This document shows positions 18,533 through 26,272 of a stretch of DNA of 64,000 nt, in pieces. Origin of the DNA: Spirosoma sp. KCTC 42546 (GTDB taxonomy: Bacteria > Bacteroidota > Bacteroidia > Cytophagales > Spirosomataceae). A program made the position numbers and the translations under genes. Where the stretch lies: contig NZ_CP041360.1 in NCBI RefSeq assembly GCF_006965485.1, positions 4,568,501 to 4,632,500 on the forward strand, written 5' to 3'. How positions within the stretch are numbered: position 1 is the first letter of the stretch; each line of letters starts with the position of its first letter. A model generated the notes under the pieces. It did no database searches and had not been told where the DNA came from. It was given only the letters and a program-made list of their open reading frames with translations.

Positions 18533-19384
18533 TTAAGCCAGTTCCGGCAACGTGTTCCGATACTTTACTTCCACTGCGTGTAGTTCGAGCAGGGGTTTTA
18601 GGAATTCTTCCAGGTAGCGGATATCCAATTGACTGGCGGCATCGCAAAGGGCTTCGGATGGGCAAGTATGAGTTTCCACAAACAGACCATCGACACCCGC
18701 AGCAACACCCGCACGGGCCAGCACAGGCAGGTATTCACGCGCGCCACCTTTGGCATCGGCCGATGGAATACCGTACTTACGAATAGCGTGCGTTACATCG
18801 AACACAACCGGGTAATTGGTACGTGCCATGTGGTAGAACGCACGTGGATCGACCACCAGGTCATTGTAGCCGAAGGTGAAACCGCGCTCGGTCAGGATAA
18901 TCTGGTCGTTGCCCGAATCTTCGATCTTTTTGACCGGGTGCTTCATGTTTTCAGGAGCCAGAAACTGCCCGTGCTTCACGTTCACAACCTTACCCGTTTT
19001 GGCAGCCGCCACAACCAGCATGGTTTGCATACATAGATAAGCCGGAATTTGGAGCACATCCACAACTTCAGCAGCGGGAGCGCACTGGTCTGGATAATGA
19101 ACATCCGTCAGCAGTGGGAAGCCAAATTGCTCCTTCACTTTGGCCAGGATCTTCATGCCTTTATCAAGGCCTGGGCCATTGTAATAATTCAGGCTGGACC
19201 GGTTGTCTTTCTGAAAGGATGACTTATAGATGATCTTGATGCCAACGCGCTCCTGGATTTCCCGGAGTTGCTCGGCAACCGTCATCATAATTTTTTCATC
19301 TTCAATAACACAGGGACCGCTAATGAGAAATAACTCATCCGACCCGCATTCGATGTCGCCAACGCGAACGATTTTCTGAGACAT
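18533..19384 (-). CDS. kdsA: 3-deoxy-8-phosphooctulonate synthase
   Basis: 283 residues, full length. Motifs are LISGPCVIE near the N-terminus, YKSSFQKDNRSS (the KdsA form of the PEP/phosphate loop), PLLTDVHYP, and VFDVTHAIRKYG near the C-terminal part. It condenses phosphoenolpyruvate with arabinose 5-phosphate to give Kdo-8-phosphate. The gene heads the leftward kdsA - KdsC-like - kdsB run and lies 12 bases after lspA. Confidence 0.96.
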   Translation of the reverse strand: MSQKIVRVGDIECGSDELFLISGPCVIEDEKIMMTVAEQLREIQERVGIKIIYKSSFQKDNRSSLNYYNGPGLDKGMKILAKVKEQFGFPLLTDVHYPDQCAPAAEVVDVLQIPAYLCMQTMLVVAAAKTGKVVNVKHGQFLAPENMKHPVKKIEDSGNDQIILTERGFTFGYNDLVVDPRAFYHMARTNYPVVFDVTHAIRKYGIPSADAKGGAREYLPVLARAGVAAGVDGLFVETHTCPSEALCDAASQLDIRYLEEFLKPLLELHAVEVKYRNTLPELA

Positions 19385-19396
19385 TACTTTGTCGTT

Positions 19397-19900
19397 TTAA
19401 ACTAACTGGCTATCATCCTTCTGCGGTTTCAGAAAGGAATTAAGCAAAATAAATCCGGCACCCACCATGACCGACACGTCAGCCATATTGAAGATACCCG
19501 TTTGAACAATGCCGAAACTGATGTGTAAAAAATCCATCACGGAACCGTAAGCCATACGATCTATGAGATTCCCGATGCCGCCACCAATGATAAAACAAGC
19601 ACCGATAACAAATAGTCGGGGTGTATTGAATCGAATCAGCAGATACCAGAACCCAACAATCAGCGCCAATACAGGCATGATCAGCAATAATAGATTCTTT
19701 AACAGTGGGGGCAGTGATTCACCCAGGCTTAGAAAAGCACCTGTATTTTCGACCTTTGTAACTGTCAGGTGACTATCTAAAAGCCGGATACGTTCACCGT
19801 AAGCAATCTTGTCCCGCACAATGTTTTTCGATACCTGATCGCACCCAATATTCACCGATACAGTGAGTATAATGAGGAGGATTCTAATTATGTTTCGCAT
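19397..19900 (-). CDS. lspA: Lipoprotein signal peptidase (signal peptidase II)
   Basis: 167 residues with four membrane segments. The two catalytic aspartates are in the conserved boxes GNLIDRMAYGSVMDF and FNMADVSV; TKVENTGAFLSL is the other LspA signature. It cleaves the signal peptide of diacylated prolipoproteins in the inner membrane, and lipoproteins encoded in this window (DUF4249, the ribose-type binding protein) would be clients. It is codirectional with kdsA at a 12-base gap. Confidence 0.96.
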   Translation of the reverse strand: MRNIIRILLIILTVSVNIGCDQVSKNIVRDKIAYGERIRLLDSHLTVTKVENTGAFLSLGESLPPLLKNLLLLIMPVLALIVGFWYLLIRFNTPRLFVIGACFIIGGGIGNLIDRMAYGSVMDFLHISFGIVQTGIFNMADVSVMVGAGFILLNSFLKPQKDDSQLV

Positions 19901-19916
19901 TACCTACCCAATACTA

Positions 19917-20282
19917 TTACTCGTTTGATTTAACTAGTGTAATTCGCATTGCCTTTTCCGTAAGAACAATAAAGTGCAAAGGGGTGATTGGCTCTAAAAA
20001 ATTAGCAAGAAAACGATTCAGTACAGTTATTTTATTTTCTATACGTTCATCTTCGAGCCGCAATAAAACGATACCACAGTGCGATAAATGATTCTTAAAA
20101 ACTAATTCACCAAAATCTTTATCATTAGAAACAACTACTCTATTTTCGCTCACAGCATGAGCTAATACCTGCCAGTCAGACCACCCTGGCGATTGTTCTC
20201 CCACAGAATAAACATCATAGCCTTGTTCACGTAATCATCTGCCTACAGACGGACCAGTACATTCATCTACCAACCACTTCAT
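19917..20282 (-). pseudogene. DUF5615 PIN-like toxin, interrupted by in-frame TGA
   Basis: The frame begins at an ATG (20282) that overlaps the TGA stop of the DUF433 gene. It reads MKWLVDECTGPSVGR, meets a TGA at 20237-20235 (codon 16), and continues LREQGYDVYSVGE for 105 more codons with the DUF5615 core VVSNDKDFGELVFKNH. Relatives have a continuous chain here, often with W at this place, so a single TGG-to-TGA change would explain it. The rest of the frame is intact, which points to a recent loss, a sequencing error, or restart at an internal codon that loses the first acidic residue of the PIN-like site. Confidence 0.85.
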
Positions 20283-20512
20283 CAAGCAGCCAGTGGAATC
20301 AATGTACTGCTCTCAAGCAGTTGACTTGCATAAGCCAAACAAGCCCGAATGTCTTCCTCTATGATATAAGGATACTCCATCAATAGTTCTTGATGGGTAA
20401 CACCTTTAGCCAGTAAGCCCACAATAAACTGTACTGACAATCGAGTTCCAACAATAACAGGCTTACCTGTTAATACATCAGGATTCGATATGATTCGTTG
20501 TCTGATATCCAT
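20282..20512 (-). CDS. DUF433 domain protein, antitoxin partner of DUF5615
   Basis: 76 residues with the DUF433 pattern: IISNPDVLTGKPVIVGTRLSVQFIV, then LLMEYPYIIEEDIRACLAYA. DUF433 proteins are small winged-helix-like DNA binders placed before DUF5615 PIN-like toxins. Its stop overlaps the toxin start (TGATG), a coupling typical of toxin-antitoxin pairs. The antitoxin looks intact while the toxin frame is interrupted. Confidence 0.88.
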   Translation of the reverse strand: MDIRQRIISNPDVLTGKPVIVGTRLSVQFIVGLLAKGVTHQELLMEYPYIIEEDIRACLAYASQLLESSTLIPLAA

Positions 20513-20525
20513 ATATTTCTTTTAC

Positions 20526-21629
20526 TTACAATCGTCGGAACAGATCTTTCAGCACGTCAATCGTGATGACTTCCTGCCAGTTATCGCCGATGGCGTGTAG
20601 CCACATGTGCGGCAGATTGTACGACACGTGTGCCATTTGCGTAAGCGTATCGTCACTCCATTCTTTTGACAGGCCCTGTGGCAAGTCAATCTGGTGATAC
20701 GCGACCATCTCCTTGAACTCGGCTACCCCCTGCGGATAGTAGTCTTCGAGGTGATTCATGATCAGGCAATTGGCATAACAATGGCGGGTTCCCAGGATTT
20801 TCGACAGACCGTAGCTGAGTGCATGACAAACGCCTACTTCAGAATAGGTCAGGCTCAGGCCACCCATCATCGACGCTACCATTAGCTTATCATCATTTTC
20901 GGGTGTTTGTCCAGAATTTTCACCCAGGTAGACCTCCCGGCAAAGTTTCATGGACTGCTCGGCAAAGGCGTGCGAATAGGCATTGTTCAACCGGCCATTT
21001 TCCGACTCGATGCAGTGAATGTAGGTATCCATGCCCGTGTAAAACCACCAGTTACGGGGTACACTGGCAATCAATTCGGGATCGAGTACAATCTGGTTAA
21101 ATACCGTCCATTCGCATTTAAGGCCCAGTTTTTTCACGGGGCCTGTCAAAACGGCGGTCATGGAAACTTCGGCCCCAGTTCCGGAAATGGTGGGTACACC
21201 AACGTGATAAACGCCCGGCTTTTTGATCAGATTCAGTCCCTGATAAAGCGTCGATGATCCTTCGTTGGTCAGCATCAGTGACAAGGCTTTGGCGATATCC
21301 ATGATACTGCCCCCGCCAATGCCTACAACACCCGATGGAAGACCTTTTTTTGCCAGAATCTCATCCCGAAGCTGGTCGATCTGTTCGGTTGTGGGTTCGT
21401 GTTCCTCTACGCTGATATAATACGTCAGGTCTTCAGGGTGAGCCGGAACCTGGCCTTCCAGAGGTTTGCCTTTGAAATAGTTATCGACCAGAAAGACAAA
21501 ATAACCTTCGTTCTCGACTCGTTTCGGAGCCAGAATCTCATCGAGTTGCGAAAAGCTCCCCCGACCGAAAACGGTCTTCTCAACGCCTTTAAAATTTTTA
21601 TGCGTGGTTTGTGTTGGTGTTGCTACCAT
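20526..21629 (-). CDS. kdnB: Iron-type alcohol dehydrogenase, probable Kdo 8-oxidase
   Basis: 367 residues of the iron-containing alcohol dehydrogenase fold. It has the NAD loop VVGIGGGSIMDIAKALSLML, TISGTGAEVS, and metal ligands in GMDTYIHCIES and VCHALSYGLS...GTRHCYAN. Next to an aminotransferase and Kdo genes, it matches KdnB, which oxidises C8 of Kdo so that KdnA can aminate it. The symbol rests on this context plus overall resemblance; general alcohol dehydrogenase activity is the alternative. It is 31 bases downstream of the aminotransferase gene. Confidence 0.85.
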   Translation of the reverse strand: MVATPTQTTHKNFKGVEKTVFGRGSFSQLDEILAPKRVENEGYFVFLVDNYFKGKPLEGQVPAHPEDLTYYISVEEHEPTTEQIDQLRDEILAKKGLPSGVVGIGGGSIMDIAKALSLMLTNEGSSTLYQGLNLIKKPGVYHVGVPTISGTGAEVSMTAVLTGPVKKLGLKCEWTVFNQIVLDPELIASVPRNWWFYTGMDTYIHCIESENGRLNNAYSHAFAEQSMKLCREVYLGENSGQTPENDDKLMVASMMGGLSLTYSEVGVCHALSYGLSKILGTRHCYANCLIMNHLEDYYPQGVAEFKEMVAYHQIDLPQGLSKEWSDDTLTQMAHVSYNLPHMWLHAIGDNWQEVITIDVLKDLFRRL

Positions 21630-21659
21630 TGTGTTGTTAAACCATATTGGCTGAAAAAA

Positions 21660-22865
21660 TTACGCTTCTACCAGGGTTGCTTTCCGCACAGCGGCTTCGA
21701 TGTTGGCGGCTAATGTGGCCACTTCTTCTGAAGTCCAGCTTGCCCGGATTCCGAAGGAGATCAACCGACCAATCGTCGCTTGTGCGTTCGGGATATAGAG
21801 GTTTTTATAGTCCTGTGGCGCACCAAATTTTTCGATGGCTAATGGGGCAGCCGTCTTCATTTCCTTGATGTGATTCCACTGGTTAATGAAGTGGTACATG
21901 TTCGTGAACCAGTAGTTGAACCCACCCACGCCAGCGGCATTCAGCTCGGCAACTGTGCGCTGTGCCGAATCCGTATCAGCCAGCAGCAAATTCAGGAACG
22001 TAGCCGAGTCCCCGTTGGCATCCGGAATCGTCGCGAACGATAAGCCCGGTACATTTGCCAATGCCGACATAAGCTGACTTTTGTGGGCGTTATTGCTCTT
22101 GATGATTTCTGGTACCCGGCGCGTTTGTACCAGACCAACAGCAGCATGAAGCTCGCTGATGCGGTAATTGAAGCCCAGAATTGGGTGCTGTTCCATGCCC
22201 CGGTTAGAGCCTACATGGTCGTGACCGTGATCAGAGTACGAATCGGCGTGTTTATAGGCCGTTTCATCGTTGGTGACCATGATACCCCCTTCGCCCGCTG
22301 TTGCGATCTTGAAAAAATCGAACGAATAAGCTCCGGTTTTCCCCCAAAGACCCGTGGAAACGCCTTTGTAACTGGCACCCATTGCCTGACCAGCATCTTC
22401 AACAAGCACCAGATTATGCTCGTTCACGATAGCCATGATGGCGTCCATATTAGCCATCTGACCACACATGTGCACCAGGCAAATGGCTTTGGTCTTTGGT
22501 GTAAGCACCTTACGAATGCCGTCTGCGCTCAAACACAGCGTTTCGTCAATATCAGCAAAAACGGGGAGAGCACCCGCCATCAGAACCGCTTCGACCGTAG
22601 CGATGTACGTAAAAGGCGGTACAATAACCTCATCACCCGCACCGATTCCGGCGGCAGCTAAGGCACACAAAACGGCGGTTGAGCCGCTCGATAGAGCGTG
22701 CGCGTACTTGGCGCCAACCACCTTGGCAACCTCAGCCTCAAACTCGCGGGCTTTGTAAATATTGTTGCGTTGCGCTTCGTGATTATACCGAAACAGGATA
22801 CCGGTCTCGAGCACATCATTGATTTCCTTGCGCTCAGCCGCTCCAAAAAATTCCATTCCTGGCAT
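21660..22865 (-). CDS. kdnA: DegT/DnrJ aminotransferase, probable Kdo8N transaminase
   Basis: 401 residues of the PLP-dependent sugar aminotransferase family. It opens MPGMEFFGAAERKEINDVLE. Further marks are YAHALSSGSTAVLCALAAAGIG (PLP phosphate), VEDAGQAMGASYKG, the PLP lysine in SFDFFKIATAGEGG, and GFNYRISELHAAVG. With the adjacent iron-type dehydrogenase it forms the KdnA/KdnB pair that makes 8-amino-3,8-dideoxy-manno-octulosonate. It is the first gene of a leftward unit with its own -7 box. Confidence 0.88.
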   Translation of the reverse strand: MPGMEFFGAAERKEINDVLETGILFRYNHEAQRNNIYKAREFEAEVAKVVGAKYAHALSSGSTAVLCALAAAGIGAGDEVIVPPFTYIATVEAVLMAGALPVFADIDETLCLSADGIRKVLTPKTKAICLVHMCGQMANMDAIMAIVNEHNLVLVEDAGQAMGASYKGVSTGLWGKTGAYSFDFFKIATAGEGGIMVTNDETAYKHADSYSDHGHDHVGSNRGMEQHPILGFNYRISELHAAVGLVQTRRVPEIIKSNNAHKSQLMSALANVPGLSFATIPDANGDSATFLNLLLADTDSAQRTVAELNAAGVGGFNYWFTNMYHFINQWNHIKEMKTAAPLAIEKFGAPQDYKNLYIPNAQATIGRLISFGIRASWTSEEVATLAANIEAAVRKATLVEA

Positions 22866-22882
22866 GACGTAGACTGTTTAGT

Positions 22883-22924
22883 AAGTCGCTTCAGAAGTTA
22901 AGATATTAAGAAGCGGCTTTTTTT
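22883..22924 (+). terminator. Hairpin with T-run in the kdnA leader
   Basis: AAGTCGCTTC (22883-22892) pairs with GAAGCGGCTT (22910-22919, one G-T pair), followed by seven T residues on the plus strand. It faces rightwards, opposite to kdnA, so it may block antisense transcription. On the minus strand it would be a leader hairpin. Confidence 0.45.
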
Positions 22925-22927
22925 CTG

Positions 22928-22935
22928 CAAAAGTA
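22928..22935 (-). promoter_or_regulatory. -7 box of kdnA
   Basis: The minus strand reads TACTTTTG, matching TAnnTTTG, 62 bases before the kdnA ATG. A leader of about 57 bases would include the hairpin at 22883-22919. The -33 element is not clear. Confidence 0.5.
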
Positions 22936-22982
22936 CAGGTTTTAAACCGAGAACGAATATATCGTTTCAGGAAGGTACGCTG

Positions 22983-23459
22983 TCAATATAGAATTCGTTT
23001 CTCCAAAGCGATCCATTCCTGAAAAACGGCATCTGCTTCGTCTCGTAAAAGCTGGTGCATGGGAATGTGCCGTTGCTCACGCGGTTTATCTAATTCTTCA
23101 TAAATAAACTGATCGTCGAAACCAGCTCCAGCGGCATCGGAATGAAACGCCCCGTACACAATCCGGCTGGGGCGTGCCCAGTAAATAGCACCCAAACACA
23201 TAGGACAGGGTTCGCAGGAAGCGTAAAGTGTGCAATCGGCCAATTGAAACGTACCCAGATTTCGGCAGGCATCCCGAATAGCCACAACCTCCGCATGGGC
23301 GGTCGGGTCGTTTGTGGAGGTGACCTGATTGCAGCCACGCCCAACTATTTCACCATTTCGGACAACTACAGAGCCAAAAGGCCCGCCTTGTCCGGTTGTC
23401 ATACCCTCGCGCGCCAGTTGGATGGCCTCGCGAAGAAATTGTTCATCCTGATCTGTCAT
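22983..23459 (-). CDS. Nucleoside/guanine deaminase of the CDA family
   Basis: 158 residues. Zinc ligands are in TAHAEVVAIRDA and CEPCPMCLGAIYWA, with the proton-shuttle glutamate in HAE. The sequence after the core (GFDDQFIYEELDKPREQRHIP) is typical of guanine deaminase of the GuaD type rather than tRNA deaminase TadA. It would convert guanine to xanthine in purine salvage. The upstream junction to the nucleotidyltransferase holds a long inverted repeat. Confidence 0.85.
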   Translation of the reverse strand: MTDQDEQFLREAIQLAREGMTTGQGGPFGSVVVRNGEIVGRGCNQVTSTNDPTAHAEVVAIRDACRNLGTFQLADCTLYASCEPCPMCLGAIYWARPSRIVYGAFHSDAAGAGFDDQFIYEELDKPREQRHIPMHQLLRDEADAVFQEWIALEKRILY

Positions 23460-23475
23460 TTTTTATGGTCATATA

Positions 23476-23570
23476 TTGTCATAGGTAGTCATTCGTTGTC
23501 ATTTAGTGTGATTGCCTGATTGGTTAACAGCGAATGACCATACATGACAACGAATGACTACCTATGACAA
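23476..23570. repeat. Long inverted repeat, GTCATT-word family
   Basis: Perfect 27-bp arms: 23476-23502 (TTGTCATAGGTAGTCATTCG...) and 23544-23570, with a 41-base loop. The arms are made of GTCAT words spaced about ten bases apart. It fills the gap between the nucleotidyltransferase stop (23577-23575) and the deaminase start. Confidence 0.92.
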
Positions 23571-23574
23571 GTTT

Positions 23575-24360
23575 TTAAAGAGCGGCAAGATACTTGGTGA
23601 CTGCCAGTTGAGCGGCACTATTTTTCTGGAATGTATCGGGAGCCAGTGCATCACGGAGGGATTCATACAGATACATGACTTCCCACATGCTACTCAACAG
23701 GGTTGTTCGGTCAGGCATGGATACGGTCTTACGAAGTTGCGTAAGCTCCTGCACACCAAACGTAGTTTCTGCCCGGCGAACCCCGCGTGGTAAACTCGAA
23801 TTTTTAAGGTGTAACATGGGTCCAAGTACCGCATTTCGAACAAAAGCAAGAAAATCAATGGCTTCGAAAAACTCACCCCGACCCACTTTTAGGGCAGCAT
23901 AATGTGCCCAAATCCAGAACCGATCTTCGGCCCACTGAAAATCGAAAGGTGGATATTGTGCCATTGACTGCTGGATAATGTTCGTCAATGTCTGATCCCG
24001 CTCCCAAAGTATGGTTGGGTCTTCTACGCGATGATAAAATTCTTCCGGCGTCAGGAACTTGATATCGACGTGCAGTAACGAGGTCGCATACAGTACAATC
24101 AACAGGCGGGGCTCACCCACGTGATCACCCCGAAAGGAAGCTAATACAGGCCCAAAATTGGCCGCATAGGCTTGCATCTGATTCACATCGGGAGCGATTT
24201 TCCGGTTCGTCATCAGTACCAGATCGAGGTCAGAATACGCATCCAGTTCACCCGACGCCCAGGAACCACCGGCTGCTAATCCAACCGTTTCGGGGTCCTG
24301 CTGTATGAACTCAATAGCTTTTGAAATGAAGGATTGAAAAGGTTTTAAGTGATCTTGCAT
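23575..24360 (-). CDS. Nucleotidyltransferase-domain protein
   Basis: 261 residues. The N-terminal catalytic motif AAGGSWASGELDAYSDLDLVL has the G-S and paired aspartates of the nucleotidyltransferase superfamily, with a likely third acidic residue in LLHVDIKFLT (about residue 99). The C-terminal half is helical, as in aminoglycoside adenylyltransferases. It could modify an aminoglycoside or a cell protein. Nothing nearby shows the substrate, so resistance should not be assumed. Confidence 0.8.
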   Translation of the reverse strand: MQDHLKPFQSFISKAIEFIQQDPETVGLAAGGSWASGELDAYSDLDLVLMTNRKIAPDVNQMQAYAANFGPVLASFRGDHVGEPRLLIVLYATSLLHVDIKFLTPEEFYHRVEDPTILWERDQTLTNIIQQSMAQYPPFDFQWAEDRFWIWAHYAALKVGRGEFFEAIDFLAFVRNAVLGPMLHLKNSSLPRGVRRAETTFGVQELTQLRKTVSMPDRTTLLSSMWEVMYLYESLRDALAPDTFQKNSAAQLAVTKYLAAL

Positions 24361-24451
24361 GGCTCGTTGCCGTTGGTAAATTATCGCAGAACGGCTCAGT
24401 TTAATGATAAGTTCAGCCGATAACTGGCTTTCTATAGCTTACGTCCGCCGT

Positions 24452-25060
24452 TTAGCGGATCGGAATAGCCACGCCAACACCCGCTGGCCCGGCAGAAAGA
24501 AGAACCCGTTCCTGCTTATCGCCCCGATTTTTGGCAATGAAATAGTTGACCAGATCGAAGGCGAGTAAAAACCCGCCCTGTGCCATAATTGATTTACCAT
24601 ATCCGCTAAGTTGATCGGCCTTGTCTGGATGCGACTCCGCGCGCTCCCGCAAATACCCGCCACCAATCACGTAGGCAACATCAAGTCCGGCATTGATCAA
24701 CAACAGCTGTTTCATGTTCTCGTGTTGCCGAACCGCATCAGCCAACGTTTCACCATCTGCCTTTCGCTTGCGCGATCCTAGTAGTCCCGCTCCGGCAATA
24801 CCGAGATTGACCAGATTCCAGTAGACATTCATTTTGTGAAAATATTTCGTTTCACCCGATGTCTGACTTGCGGCAACAGCTCCAACCGCAATATTGGCCA
24901 GGGCGAAGCTACCCAGCGTGAGGCCAAGTGTTTTCTGGTGCTTAATCCGCTGTTCGCTAAACTCCCGAAGTTCGGGCGGAGGGGATGCGCGTTGGGCTGT
25001 TGCGGCCTGATAGAGAAGTAATGAGCTGGCAGCAAGGAAAATATGTCGAATCGGGTTCAT
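24452..25060 (-). CDS. Exported/membrane protein of unknown function (DUF6992-like)
   Basis: 202 residues from the ATG at 25060 (MNPIRHIFLAASSLLLYQ), which gives a clean signal peptide ending in ATAQ. The longer frame adds a basic stretch with no hydrophobic character. After a charged segment there are three or four hydrophobic helices (TLGLTLGSFALANIAVG, LVNLGIAGAGLLG, LLINAGLDVAYVIGG, GGFLLAFDLVNYFIA). No catalytic motif is seen. It lies downstream of mobA but separated by 56 bases, so a link to the cofactor genes is uncertain. Confidence 0.7.
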   Translation of the reverse strand: MNPIRHIFLAASSLLLYQAATAQRASPPPELREFSEQRIKHQKTLGLTLGSFALANIAVGAVAASQTSGETKYFHKMNVYWNLVNLGIAGAGLLGSRKRKADGETLADAVRQHENMKQLLLINAGLDVAYVIGGGYLRERAESHPDKADQLSGYGKSIMAQGGFLLAFDLVNYFIAKNRGDKQERVLLSAGPAGVGVAIPIR

Positions 25061-25116
25061 AGTATATGAATGAGCACAGGCCTTTATAAGATTGAACCTG
25101 AAACCCAATCTGATGT

Positions 25117-25695
25117 TCACAATCCCAATTTCTTCCTCGACGGTTGATCATTAATATTTGTCAATTCACGAACATCCGGTACACTCAGCAATTGAATATC
25201 ATGCTGTTGTAATAATTGGCGGGGTGAGTACACACCATCCTTAACAGCCTGCTGTAACATTGGCCCAAAGGCGGGCTCATAAATACCCAGCAACGGTTCT
25301 GGCAATTTCCCATCTGAGTCGTAGAATACCGTTGCCATTTTTTCACGATTACGACCTTTCACCAAGGTATCCAGCGACTGCACGGTCAGCAGGGGCATAT
25401 CGCAGGCAACCACGAACCAGGCCGCTCCAGGGTCGTAAGTAAAGGCCGAAAGAATACCGTTGAGTGGTCCGTCAATAGCGTATCGGTCAACAATCCGAAG
25501 TTGAAGTTGACCGGAAGCTTCCAGCTCGGCTTCCTGATTTACGTTTACCGACCAGAAAACAACGCTGCAATAGGGCCGCAACATTTCCATCAGGTGTTCA
25601 CGCTGCGATTTGCCATGGTAAACTAACTGCGCTTTATCCTCGCCCATGCGGGTACTGCGACCGCCAGTCAGGATGAGTCCATTCAATTTACTCAC
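25117..25695 (-). CDS. mobA: Molybdenum cofactor guanylyltransferase
   Basis: 192 residues. The GTP-binding N-terminus is LILTGGRSTRMGEDKAQL, and FVVACDMPLL carries the magnesium aspartate. MobA adds GMP to molybdopterin to make the guanine dinucleotide form. The start overlaps the moaC stop by 8 bases, so the two are coupled. A molybdoenzyme client is not present in this window. Confidence 0.93.
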   Translation of the reverse strand: MSKLNGLILTGGRSTRMGEDKAQLVYHGKSQREHLMEMLRPYCSVVFWSVNVNQEAELEASGQLQLRIVDRYAIDGPLNGILSAFTYDPGAAWFVVACDMPLLTVQSLDTLVKGRNREKMATVFYDSDGKLPEPLLGIYEPAFGPMLQQAVKDGVYSPRQLLQQHDIQLLSVPDVRELTNINDQPSRKKLGL

Positions 25696-26155
25696 GTCGA
25701 AAATCTCGTTTACCGCCCGTTTTTTCCATGAGCTTGGTGTCCCGAATAAGGATGTCGTGCGAAAAGGCTTTGCACATATCGTAGATAGTTAAAGCTGCCA
25801 CCGATGCGCCCACTAACGCTTCCATTTCGACGCCGGTTTTACCTTCAGTCGATACCAGACAATCGACAATAGCATCTGTCCCTTCGGTCGTAATGGTAAT
25901 CTGGCAATTGTCTAAACCCAGTGAATGACAGAGGGGAATCAACTCATCGGTTCGTTTGGCAGCCATAGTTCCGGCAATAATGGCTGTTTGAAATACAGGC
26001 CCTTTCTTCGTTGAAATATCAGTGCCTGACAAATGCTTCATAATATCGGAACCCAATGCAACTACTGATTGGGCGCGGGCTGTCCGTCGTGAAATGGCCT
26101 TACCGCCTACGTCGACCATAGCCGGGTTACCTTCTGCGTTGAGATGCGAGAACAT
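25688..26155 (-). CDS. moaC: Cyclic pyranopterin monophosphate synthase
   Basis: 155 residues. Family segments are MVDVGGKAISRRTARAQS, LIPLCHSLGLDNC (substrate loop), GVEMEALVGASVAALTIYDMCKA and the C-terminal VRE-like end KRDFRRE. It converts the MoaA product to cyclic pyranopterin monophosphate in cofactor synthesis. It is transcribed divergently from moeA, with mobA downstream. Confidence 0.95.
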   Translation of the reverse strand: MFSHLNAEGNPAMVDVGGKAISRRTARAQSVVALGSDIMKHLSGTDISTKKGPVFQTAIIAGTMAAKRTDELIPLCHSLGLDNCQITITTEGTDAIVDCLVSTEGKTGVEMEALVGASVAALTIYDMCKAFSHDILIRDTKLMEKTGGKRDFRRE

Positions 26156-26159
26156 AACA

Positions 26160-26271
26160 GAATGGATAATTAATAATGGTTAATGACCAATGGATGTTAC
26201 AAAGGTAGATGCTCCCTACCCGTATTCTATTTTTTCATTGTACATTGTTCATTATTCATCATCCATTATTC
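26160..26271. repeat. Imperfect inverted repeat in the moaC/moeA divergent region
   Basis: The left arm (26160-26193) and right arm (26235-26271) both consist of AATGGATAAT, AATAATG and CAATG words and pair imperfectly. The unique loop between them holds the moaC -7 box. Same word family as 18431-18526 and 47744-47836. The right arm can be read in frame before the MoeA ATG and creates a false longer start. Confidence 0.8.
26200..26207 (-). promoter_or_regulatory. -7 box of moaC
   Basis: The minus strand reads TACCTTTG, a full match to TAnnTTTG, 45 bases before the moaC ATG and inside the loop of the inverted repeat. No clear -33 is seen. Confidence 0.5.
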
Positions 26272-26272
26272 T

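Noticed and set aside
22083..22661. 192-codon frame antisense to kdnA
   Set aside because: It lies wholly within a well-conserved aminotransferase and has no domain character of its own.
26183..26272. N-terminal extension of MoeA
   Set aside because: The added residues are a translation of the inverted repeat; family members begin near MLSVSDAF.
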